In this document: one piece after another, positions 21,472 to 27,579 of the stretch
How positions within the stretch are numbered: the stretch's first letter is position 1
How the letters are laid out: each line of letters opens with the position of its first letter
DNA from: Bacteroidaceae bacterium
GTDB taxonomy: Bacteria; Bacteroidota; Bacteroidia; Bacteroidales; Bacteroidaceae
Assembly (NCBI GenBank): GCA_017615125.1
Contig: JAGAAS010000094.1
Span: forward strand, 1-37,774
Length of the DNA: 37,774 nucleotides
Direction of reading: 5' to 3'
Position numbers and translations under genes: made by a program
Notes under the pieces: generated by a model
Seen by the model: the letters and a program-made list of their open reading frames with translations, nothing else
Told to the model about the DNA's origin: nothing
Databases searched by the model: none

Positions 21472-22941
21472 ATGAAAAAGACATATTTCGTTATCCTCCT
21501 GACAACCATAATATTTGCGTTGTCTGCATGCACGCATCAAAAAGGGAAATCGGTGTATATCCCTGAAGACTTGCGAGATTACTTCTGTGGCGTTACGGAA
21601 GTGCCTGACGACTCCATCCGCACGTTTGACAAGACGCATGCGCTACTTCCCGATACTGCGCGGTGGAGTTTCAGCCGTTGCCGATTGACAGACAACTTTG
21701 CCGTTTTCTGGGAACGCGGCTTTGGAAACGATATTTCCAAAGCACCTGAGCTTGACGGTCATCCTATGTGCGTAGACCTTGATAATCTGTGTAGTAAGCT
21801 TGAGTCTTTTTACGACTATTATTACCACACCCTGCAATTCGTACACCCAGGCTCACTTTGCGACAAATACCGCATGATGGTGATGATAAACTACTCACTT
21901 GAAGGCACTGCCTACGGGGGAGACTACGATGGCGTCATTGGAGCTCTTTGGGTAGCGCCGAACAGAATACAGGACAAATCGCTTAACTGTATAGCCCACG
22001 AGCTTGGGCATTGTTTCCAAAGTCAAATCATGTGTGATGGGACAGGAGAAGCCTGGGGCGGCTCAGGATTCTTCGAGATGACATCTCAATGGATGCTTTG
22101 GCAGGTTAATCCCGACTGGATAGGCTCGGAAAAGTATCATTGGGACGCCTTTTGTAAGCTTACGCACAAAGCTTTCCTCGACGGAGCGAACATCTATCAC
22201 TCGCCCTACGTGATAGAGTATTGGAGCATGAAACGAGGACTCATGTCCATCGGTGACCTGTATCGTGCAGGCAAGAGAGGCGATGACCCCGTTATCACTT
22301 ACAAAGAGCTCTACGGGCTTTCTCAATCCCAATTCTGCGACGAAATGTACGAAGCCGTTGCTCATACAGTCAACTTGGACTATCCTCGATGCTGGGAGCT
22401 GACGCGTCCATACGCTTGTCAGATGGCTGCGTCGATGGATGCTCTTGACTCAGGCGCGCTGGTTCCTTCTGCAGACAACATTCCCGAAAACTACGGCTAC
22501 AACGTGATAAACTTCACTGTTCCGATTGAAGGCAAAAAACTTGAGGTTCACCTGAAGGCGTTGCCGGCTCTGGCTACTCGTATGCGGGGAGGATGGTTCA
22601 GTCCGTCGCATCAAGAAAGTTCCGACGATGCTCAACAGCCCGAGCTGCGTGAGCCGGGAGAATTCCGTTTCGGATTTGTAGCTGTAGCTGACGACGGGAC
22701 TACCGTCTATGGGCCTATGCAAAGTGGCAGTGAAGGCTCGGTAACATATACGGGCGACGGAAAGACGCAGAAGCTTTTCTTGGTAGTGATGGCTGCCCCC
22801 AAAGAGCATTCCGCGCCATTTAGAAGAATGATACCTGTAGAGGATACTTCCGACGATACCGTACCGACAATACCTTCTGATCATTTCCGTCCTGCTCCCA
22901 GATACGAGATGCAGTATCCCTACGAGATTACTTTCTCATAA
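21472..22941 (+). CDS. Zincin-like metallopeptidase lipoprotein, paralogue of the BACON zincin
   Basis: A 489-residue lipoprotein (ATG at 21472 gives MKKTYFVILLTTIIFALSAC; an in-frame TTG seven codons upstream is rejected). It lacks a BACON domain but otherwise matches the protein at 16999: H176-E177-L-G-H180 in AHELGHCFQSQ, candidate third ligand E202 in FFEMTSQW, plus CDKYRMMVMINY, DGVIGALWVAPN and ENYGYNVINFTVP. The spacer between H180 and E202 is 21 residues, against 39 in the paralogue, which carries an inserted Gly-rich loop. Residues after the lipid Cys (THQKGKS) are basic, so unlike the other members it is more likely periplasmic. Last gene of the operon, 30 bases from a convergent gene with no terminator visible. 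Confidence 0.75.
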   Translation: MKKTYFVILLTTIIFALSACTHQKGKSVYIPEDLRDYFCGVTEVPDDSIRTFDKTHALLPDTARWSFSRCRLTDNFAVFWERGFGNDISKAPELDGHPMCVDLDNLCSKLESFYDYYYHTLQFVHPGSLCDKYRMMVMINYSLEGTAYGGDYDGVIGALWVAPNRIQDKSLNCIAHELGHCFQSQIMCDGTGEAWGGSGFFEMTSQWMLWQVNPDWIGSEKYHWDAFCKLTHKAFLDGANIYHSPYVIEYWSMKRGLMSIGDLYRAGKRGDDPVITYKELYGLSQSQFCDEMYEAVAHTVNLDYPRCWELTRPYACQMAASMDALDSGALVPSADNIPENYGYNVINFTVPIEGKKLEVHLKALPALATRMRGGWFSPSHQESSDDAQQPELREPGEFRFGFVAVADDGTTVYGPMQSGSEGSVTYTGDGKTQKLFLVVMAAPKEHSAPFRRMIPVEDTSDDTVPTIPSDHFRPAPRYEMQYPYEITFS

Positions 22942-22971
22942 AAAGGCCATCCTTCTCGACAGCTCCCCGCG

Positions 22972-23466
22972 TCAAAGCAACTGCAAGGCGATGACAGCAC
23001 ATGCTTCGGCATCGGCAAGAGCGTGATGATGTTGCGCAAGGTTGTATCCGCAGAATGCTGCTACCGTCTGCAGCTGATGGTTCGGGACACTATTGCCGAG
23101 AATACGGCGTGAAGCGCGAAGCGTGTCAAAGAACACATAATCAGGGTAATCCATCTGATAGACGCGGAAAACTGCCTTCAGGCAGGATTCGTCGAATCGG
23201 CTGTTGTGGGCTACGAGCGGGAGACCTTCTATCAGCGGTTCCACCTCAGCCCACACGTCGCGGAAGTTGGGCGCCCTATACGTATCGGCAAATGTCAGCC
23301 CGTGCACTCGGGTATTCCAGTAGCTGTAATAGTCCGGTTCAGGATGGATGAGGCTGTAATATCTGTCAACGATTTCTCCTTCACGCACGATGACTACGCC
23401 TACCGAGCAGACGCTGCTCAGGCACGAGTTGGCGGTTTCGAAATCAATTGCTGCGAAGTCAGTCAT
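22972..23466 (-). CDS. DEDDh 3'-5' exonuclease (DnaQ-like)
   Basis: A 164-residue exonuclease of the DnaQ/PolC epsilon type. The DEDDh residues are visible: D8 and E10 in AAIDFETAN (Exo I), the Asp in AHNSRFDESCL (Exo II), and His and Asp in HHALADAEAC (Exo III). It is a stand-alone domain with no polymerase or BRCT extension, so a role in DNA or RNA end trimming or repair is likely but unspecified. Its start codon is 4 bases after the stop of a small upstream gene on the same strand, so both are translated from one transcript. Cytoplasmic. Confidence 0.88.
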   Translation of the reverse strand: MTDFAAIDFETANSCLSSVCSVGVVIVREGEIVDRYYSLIHPEPDYYSYWNTRVHGLTFADTYRAPNFRDVWAEVEPLIEGLPLVAHNSRFDESCLKAVFRVYQMDYPDYVFFDTLRASRRILGNSVPNHQLQTVAAFCGYNLAQHHHALADAEACAVIALQLL

Positions 23467-23470
23467 ACGT

Positions 23471-23740
23471 TCACTCTTTAGTTGACGGATAGCTCTCGAG
23501 CCGCTTTTCCAGCCTTCCGACAGCAGTCTTCAAGTCGTTGGCAAAGGTGCTGTAGTCATGCAGAAAGTCGGCTTTCCCTTCAGCAATCTCCTCGTACAGC
23601 TCGCGGCTCATGCTGTCGGCATAGCTGCTTATGGCGCACACGATGTCGTCCTTCTGCCAATCCATCTTGGAGCGCGCGTATACGTTCCACTTTTGGTGGA
23701 AAAAGCAGTAAGCCGACTGGATGCTGTCCTTTGTTATCAT
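23471..23740 (-). CDS. Small conserved-looking protein of unknown function (89 aa)
   Basis: A mostly helical 89-residue protein with no signal peptide and no motif I recognise. The ATG at 23740 is preferred because a TATCTTTG promoter box lies 18-25 bases upstream, although the frame is open further. Middle residues MDWQKDDIVCAISSYADSMSRELYEEI and C-terminal KTAVGRLEKRLESY suggest amphipathic helices. It lies 4 bases upstream of the exonuclease gene, so a functional link is possible. Function unknown. Confidence 0.6.
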   Translation of the reverse strand: MITKDSIQSAYCFFHQKWNVYARSKMDWQKDDIVCAISSYADSMSRELYEEIAEGKADFLHDYSTFANDLKTAVGRLEKRLESYPSTKE

Positions 23741-23757
23741 AGCTGGAAAGTTTCGTG

Positions 23758-23765
23758 CAAAGATA
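23758..23765 (-). promoter_or_regulatory. -7 promoter element of the small gene-exonuclease operon
   Basis: The minus strand reads TATCTTTG, matching TAnnTTTG, close to the ATG at 23740, giving a very short leader. Confidence 0.6.
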
Positions 23766-23801
23766 GAATGTATTGCCCGAATCGGAGGGCTTATTTCCCG
23801 C

Positions 23802-23893
23802 AAAAAATTTTGGAGAAGGAATAATTTTTTTTCGAGAAGGAATCTCGCCGTATGAAGAAAGAAAAAAATTTTTTCCCTTCTCGAAAATTTACC
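23802..23893. repeat. AT-rich intergenic repeat, copy 4
   Basis: Contains GGAGAAGGAATAATTTTTTT, CGAGAAGGAATCTCGCCGTA and CCCTTCTCGAAAATTT, so modules of both orientations. It fills part of the 386-base gap between the divergent small gene and the WG-repeat gene. The gap also holds a second AT-rich stretch (23950-24070) with the near-repeat TTTTTATTTTGTTCT seen twice, near 23970 and 24055. Confidence 0.6.
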
Positions 23894-24061
23894 CTGCTTC
23901 CTGACCCCTTGTCGCGCCTTTTTCCAAAGCTGTTGGAAAAGCCTTTAGCGCGGGATGAAAAATGAATGGTTTTTATTTTGTTCTCCACTCGTTTTTCATT
24001 AATTTTAACCTTCGGTTTTAGATAGGCTGCAGCTCGGAATAAAAAATAAAAACCTTTTTAT

Positions 24062-24092
24062 TTTGTTCTTCACTCGCCTTGCACTACCTTTG
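24062..24092 (+). promoter_or_regulatory. Full promoter of the WG-repeat lipoprotein gene
   Basis: TTTG at 24062-24065, a 19-nt spacer and TACCTTTG at 24085-24092 match the Bacteroidota housekeeping promoter at both boxes. The start would be near 24098, about 29 nt before the ATG. Confidence 0.75.
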
Positions 24093-24126
24093 CATGCAGT
24101 TTTGAAATACTGACAAATTGTTGACT

Positions 24127-25008
24127 ATGAATAGGAGAAGTTTCTTTGCAGGCAAGGCTCTCATCCTCATCGCAGGGCTTGCGCTGCTAGCAAGTTGCGG
24201 AAAGCCTCGTGAGACGAAGAAAACATACCTCAGCATGGGCCTCTACGAGGCAGCCCTCCTATGGGATTTCGCTCCGAACCATCATTTCAGCGACGGAATG
24301 GTGCTTGTGAAGGACACCGCTTCTAATCTCTACGGTTTCCGCAACGTAAATGGTAAGCTTGTCATTCCCTGCAGCTACGAGATGGCGGGAGACTTCCACG
24401 ATGGGCTGGCTCGCGTGGTTGTGGATGGGAAAAACGGCTTCATCAATCACGAAGGACAAACGGTTGTTCCGCCCATCTACAATCGTGCAACCATCTTCTC
24501 CGACGGACTTGCTGGCGTGCAGCAGGATGGAAAGTGGGGCTACATCAATGCTCAGGGCGATTCGGTGACTTCCTTCGTCTACGACTTTGCAGCCGAGTTT
24601 TCCGACAGCATGGCATTCGTCAAGCAGGATGGGAAATACGGCTACGTCGACTGCTCGGGAACACTCGTGCTCCCAGCTGTTTATGACCTTGCCTACAACT
24701 TCCACGAAGGCGTCGCCAACGTCAAGCTCAACGGCGTGTGGATGCTCATCAACAAGCAGGGCAAGAAGACATCGCACCAGCAGAAGCCCAACGAATATCA
24801 CGACGGGTTGAAAGCTGTGGAGAAAGACGGCAAATGGGGCTACAAGGACAAGCAGGGCAACCTCGTTCATCCGTATATCTACGATACGGCTGGAGAATTT
24901 CACGAGGGGCTTGCTTTCGTCAGCATCGGAGAGCGCAAAGGCATTGCCGACAAGAACGGATTCAGTACGCTTAACGACCGTTGGCAGCGCGCCCGAAAGG
25001 TGAAATGA
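24127..25008 (+). CDS. WG-repeat (KWG) lipoprotein
   Basis: A 293-residue lipoprotein (C24 in LLASC). The ATG at 24127 is chosen over a TTG three codons upstream. The N-terminus, MNRRSFFAGK, contains a twin-arginine-like motif, so Tat export is possible. About six or seven WG/KWG beta repeats follow, for example DGKNGFINHEGQ, DGKWGYINAQGD, DGKYGYVDCSGT and DGKWGYKDKQGN, each with a partner PxxYDxAxxFHEG. Such repeats form a propeller-like or solenoid surface and often mediate binding; their function here is not known. The small lipoprotein gene downstream (107-base gap) could be co-transcribed. Confidence 0.85.
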   Translation: MNRRSFFAGKALILIAGLALLASCGKPRETKKTYLSMGLYEAALLWDFAPNHHFSDGMVLVKDTASNLYGFRNVNGKLVIPCSYEMAGDFHDGLARVVVDGKNGFINHEGQTVVPPIYNRATIFSDGLAGVQQDGKWGYINAQGDSVTSFVYDFAAEFSDSMAFVKQDGKYGYVDCSGTLVLPAVYDLAYNFHEGVANVKLNGVWMLINKQGKKTSHQQKPNEYHDGLKAVEKDGKWGYKDKQGNLVHPYIYDTAGEFHEGLAFVSIGERKGIADKNGFSTLNDRWQRARKVK

Positions 25009-25115
25009 TGTGTTCCTTCTGGCAAAATCCCGAAAAATCAATCAATAACATAATGGTGGAAGCCGAAAAACCTCACGAGTAGGCATAACGAAATCAAAAA
25101 GTTCAATTTATCTCT

Positions 25116-25541
25116 ATGAAGAAGTTAACTTATCTTGCAATCCTTGTTGTCGCATTGAGTATGACAAGCTGCTCTGCTCTGACGAGAGGCATGCGTGAGC
25201 CCGTTGTTACTTTCGAGCTCAATTCGGGAGATTACACGCTGAGCGAACCTGTCACCGCACAAGCCACAAGCGTTCGTATCTTCGGCATCGACTGGAAGCG
25301 TCTGTTCAGCGTTGAATCCGCTATCGTTGACGCTCCCATCGTGACGTCATCACTTACAAGCCTCGCAGCCGGCCTTCTCCCCACAACGGAGAACTATGCC
25401 CTCTATACGTTGATGGAGGAGAACCCGGGCTACGACTTTGTGATGTATCCTCAGTCGAAGAGCGAATTCCATCACTTCCTTTGGCTTATCTACTCGAAGG
25501 AAACAACGACGGTTACCGCACGCTTGGGTAAGCTGAAATAA
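25116..25541 (+). CDS. Small lipoprotein, DUF6567-like
   Basis: A 141-residue lipoprotein with lipobox MTSC. The body has an N-terminal beta stretch (VTFELNSGDYTLSEPVTAQA), the element VRIFGIDWKRLF, then TTENYALYTLMEENPGYDFVMYPQ and a C-terminal strand TTTVTARLGKLK. The pair 'NYALYxLM-ENPGYD...YPQ' is characteristic of a small Bacteroidota lipoprotein family I associate with DUF6567; the family name is from memory. Function unknown. It is followed by a strong hairpin shared with the convergent Nudix gene. Confidence 0.6.
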   Translation: MKKLTYLAILVVALSMTSCSALTRGMREPVVTFELNSGDYTLSEPVTAQATSVRIFGIDWKRLFSVESAIVDAPIVTSSLTSLAAGLLPTTENYALYTLMEENPGYDFVMYPQSKSEFHHFLWLIYSKETTTVTARLGKLK

Positions 25542-25639
25542 GCTCCTCGCGTAGCACGGAATCTTCCCGAAGAGGCTGGAAAATCAATTACCAGCCCGAC
25601 AAAAACAAAGGACTTTGTCGTCTTTCTTCGGTTAAGCAT

Positions 25640-25671
25640 GAAGGCTGTCCCTCACGGGGCAGCCTTCTTTG
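25640..25671. terminator. Terminator between convergent genes
   Basis: A 12-bp hairpin with one T-G wobble (GAAGGCTGTCCC, loop TCAC, GGGGCAGCCTTC) followed by TTTGC. A second weaker hairpin, CGACAAA with TTTGTCG, precedes it at about 25597-25620. Confidence 0.75.
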
Positions 25672-25709
25672 CATTCGCATACGGGAAGGTAGGGCTGGGG
25701 ATATTTGTC

Positions 25710-26120
25710 TTAGATTTTTGTCTCTTCGAGGAGCTTCTCAACTACTTTTTGGTCTGCTTCAGCCCAGTCGAGGGATCGAAGCGCGTGTAGGGGAAGCCAG
25801 CGGAAGTCGTGATGTTCCTTCATGTCGAATTGCGGAGAGCGGACGTCGCACCAGAAGACTTGCAGCGTGATGGAAAAGTCGGGATAGTCGTTGCGGAAGG
25901 CTCCCACAAAGTCGCCTACTTGGACTTCCATATTCATTTCCTCCTTGATTTCGCGCCGGAGAGCCTCCTGGGGCGTTTCTCCCTCCTCAACTTTTCCGCC
26001 TGGAAACTCCCATTTGTAGCTTGTGTAGGCAAAGCGCGTCAGGCCCCTTTGCATGCAGAGCACATCGTCTCCAAAGCGGATGACGGCAGCAACGACGCTA
26101 TAGTGTTTCTTTCTCTCCAT
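25710..26120 (-). CDS. Nudix hydrolase, MutT/CTP pyrophosphohydrolase-like
   Basis: A 136-residue cytoplasmic Nudix enzyme that should cleave a nucleoside triphosphate to the monophosphate, probably cleaning up damaged or modified (d)NTPs. The Nudix box lies at residues 42-64: G42, E48, R56-E57 and E60-E61 are all present, and the final Gly of the consensus is Asn (N63), a common variation. Upstream KWEFPGGKVEEGE and the C-terminal FRWLPLHALRSLDWAEAD are typical of MutT and NudG-type members. It has its own promoter at 26156-26163. Exact substrate cannot be told from sequence. Confidence 0.88.
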   Translation of the reverse strand: MERKKHYSVVAAVIRFGDDVLCMQRGLTRFAYTSYKWEFPGGKVEEGETPQEALRREIKEEMNMEVQVGDFVGAFRNDYPDFSITLQVFWCDVRSPQFDMKEHHDFRWLPLHALRSLDWAEADQKVVEKLLEETKI

Positions 26121-26155
26121 ATTTTAAAAGCATCCTTAGACGTAAGATTTTGCGG

Positions 26156-26163
26156 CAAAGATA
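26156..26163 (-). promoter_or_regulatory. -7 promoter element of the Nudix gene
   Basis: The minus strand reads TATCTTTG, 36 bases upstream of the start codon. Confidence 0.6.
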
Positions 26164-26186
26164 GTGAGTTTTTTTTCTTTTTCATT

Positions 26187-26356
26187 CCTTTGACTTCGTC
26201 TAAGGTACTTTCGCTCGGAAAAGAAAAAGAAAAACGAGTTTCCCTTTTTACTTTTCGCTCGCTTTTTCGTACCTTTGACTTCGTCTAAGGTACTTTCGCT
26301 CGGAAATGAAAAAGAAAAACGAGTTTCCCTTTTTGCTTTTCGCTCGCTTTTTCGTA
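26187..26356 (+). repeat. Two-copy 85-bp tandem duplication carrying a promoter
   Basis: The units 26187-26271 and 26272-26356 are nearly identical. Visible differences are AAAA/AAAT in the CGGAAAAG segment and TTTTTA/TTTTTG. Each unit ends in TTTTTCGTA and is followed by CCTTTG, so each junction forms the -7 box TACCTTTG. Each unit begins with a hairpin, CCTT-T-GAC-TTC-GTC-T-AAGG, overlapping that box. This makes two promoters in series ahead of the LysE-type gene. Confidence 0.85.
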
Positions 26357-26362
26357 CCTTTG
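26332..26362 (+). promoter_or_regulatory. Proximal promoter of the LysE-type gene
   Basis: TTTG at 26332-26335, a 19-nt spacer and TACCTTTG at 26355-26362 match the consensus exactly. The distal copy has TTTA (26247-26250) with TACCTTTG at 26270-26277, so its -33 box is weaker. The proximal one gives a leader of about 100 nt. Confidence 0.75.
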
Positions 26363-26468
26363 CCCCCAGAATGTCAGGCTTTCTTTTCGAGTTGGAGCGA
26401 GAAATGTCTCCAGGAGGATTCGAGTCAGTCATTCAGGTAAATAAAAAGATTGTTTTTAAGGTTTTCCT

Positions 26469-27056
26469 ATGCCGCTGTCGCTGCTTCCTGCCTTGTTGCT
26501 GCAGATTCTCGTTGTGGGTTACACGCCGGGACCTGCCAATATCTACGCTTTGACTATGGGCGTGAAGTATGGGAAAACCCATGCGATGAGGGCTTGGGCA
26601 GGCCTTTTTGCGGGGTTTACGTTGGCAGCGCTGGTGATAGTGATTCTCACGCACTTCATTGGGGCGGTGATGGGGAAGTATATCGTCTGGCTCAAGTACT
26701 TGGGTGCGCTCTACCTGTTTTGGCTCGCCCTGAAAACGTGGAAAAGCGGAATGGGGAAGACAGACGGGCGGAAGTCGTGTTCCTTTCTTTCGGGCTTCGT
26801 GATGCAGCTGACAAATGCCAAGATGCTTCTTTTCGAGCTGACAGTATACAGCACATTCGTTCTTCCTTATTCTAATAGGATAAGCAACCTTTTGGAACTC
26901 GTTCCCCTGCTTTGGGTTGCAGGTCCTGTTGCCAATCTTGTCTGGCTGGAAGCAGGAAATGGGCTGCGCGGGCTCTTCAATAAGTATGGCGAGCAAATCG
27001 ATTTGGTTGCCGCTCTCGCACTCGCCACGTGTGCTTTCTTCGTGGCAATCCTCTGA
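26469..27056 (+). CDS. LysE/RhtB-family amino-acid exporter
   Basis: A 195-residue inner-membrane protein with about six hydrophobic segments. The N-terminal motif VVGYTPGPANIYALTMGVKYG is the LysE/RhtB signature (TPGPxN), and GAVMGKYIVWLKYLGALYLFWLALKTWKSG matches the third-helix region (LKxxGAxYLxxLG) of the family. Such proteins expel amino acids or related metabolites using proton motive force; the substrate cannot be deduced. The N-terminal start at 26469 gives the usual length of about 200. It stands alone, downstream of a duplicated promoter. Confidence 0.88.
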   Translation: MPLSLLPALLLQILVVGYTPGPANIYALTMGVKYGKTHAMRAWAGLFAGFTLAALVIVILTHFIGAVMGKYIVWLKYLGALYLFWLALKTWKSGMGKTDGRKSCSFLSGFVMQLTNAKMLLFELTVYSTFVLPYSNRISNLLELVPLLWVAGPVANLVWLEAGNGLRGLFNKYGEQIDLVAALALATCAFFVAIL

Positions 27057-27192
27057 TGTCTTTTCAGACGCCTGAGCATTCAGCGAATCCTGTAATTTGA
27101 AGGGTCTGCATGTCCTGCTTTTCCTTTGTCTGGCGACAATAGTACGAATCGCACACTTCATTCCTTCTCCATACGTTTTTTTCTTTGACTTC

Positions 27193-27266
27193 GGGGGTCT
27201 ATCAACGCGTTGATCGAGGTCTAACAACGCGTTGTTCGAGGTCTACCAACGCGTTGTTAGACCCCC
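27193..27266. repeat. Triple CAACGCGTTG palindrome element, copy A
   Basis: A 74-bp element bounded by the inverted repeat GGGGGTCT (27193-27200) and AGACCCCC (27259-27266). Inside are three identical 10-bp palindromes CAACGCGTTG starting at 27203, 27225 and 27247, an exact 22-bp period. The spacers share CGAGGTCT. A second element with the same plan lies at 36063-36135. Confidence 0.85.
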
Positions 27267-27442
27267 GTTGAAAAACATCCACTCAGAAGTATCTGACGCG
27301 TGCCGCATTTACTTTGCTTAGTGTCAATTTATTTGCAGTTACCAGACTCGTTTCTTTCTTTTGAAAATCCGATTCTTTCACGGCAAATAAATATTTGTTC
27401 ATCTTTTTTGGCCATACTCTTTTTTCTTTGGCGGGATATGCC
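27267..27442. other. Intergenic stretch without a recognised feature
   Basis: Part of the 523-base gap between the LysE-type gene and the GH59 operon. Apart from the triple-palindrome element before it and the promoter after it, I see only AT-rich sequence with no gene-like reading frame. Bases 27057-27192 are likewise featureless. Confidence 0.5.
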
Positions 27443-27450
27443 TATATTTG
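27443..27450 (+). promoter_or_regulatory. -7 promoter element of the GH59 operon
   Basis: TATATTTG fits TAnnTTTG. The -33 region, 19-20 bases upstream, is a TTTT run, so the match is partial. It would start transcription near 27456, about 125 nt before the GH59 start codon. Confidence 0.55.
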
Positions 27451-27473
27451 CCACAAAAGAAAAATGTACTATC

Positions 27474-27572
27474 ATGGAGACGCACTTTCCTCATCTCTTA
27501 ATCCTGTCTGCCGGCAGCTATAACGGGCAAATGGATGCGTTGGAGAAGGGGGCGTGCTTACATGTGAATTAA
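27474..27572 (+). CDS. Possible 32-residue leader peptide before the GH59 gene
   Basis: An ATG at 27474, only about 18 bases after the predicted transcription start, opens a 32-codon frame (METHFPHLLILSAGSYNGQM... to HVN) that ends 7 bases before the GH59 ATG. Position suggests a leader peptide, translationally coupled to the enzyme gene. There is no family match and the frame may be chance. Confidence 0.25.
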   Translation: METHFPHLLILSAGSYNGQMDALEKGACLHVN

Positions 27573-27579
27573 TATTCTC

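Noticed and set aside
26433-27227. A 264-codon minus-strand frame opposite the LysE-type gene
   Set aside because: Low-complexity, charged sequence without signal or motif; the plus-strand gene has the TPGPxN signature.
27193-27266. CRISPR-like array made of CAACGCGTTG repeats
   Set aside because: Repeats are only 10 bp and palindromic, spacers are 12 bp and similar to each other, and no cas genes are present.
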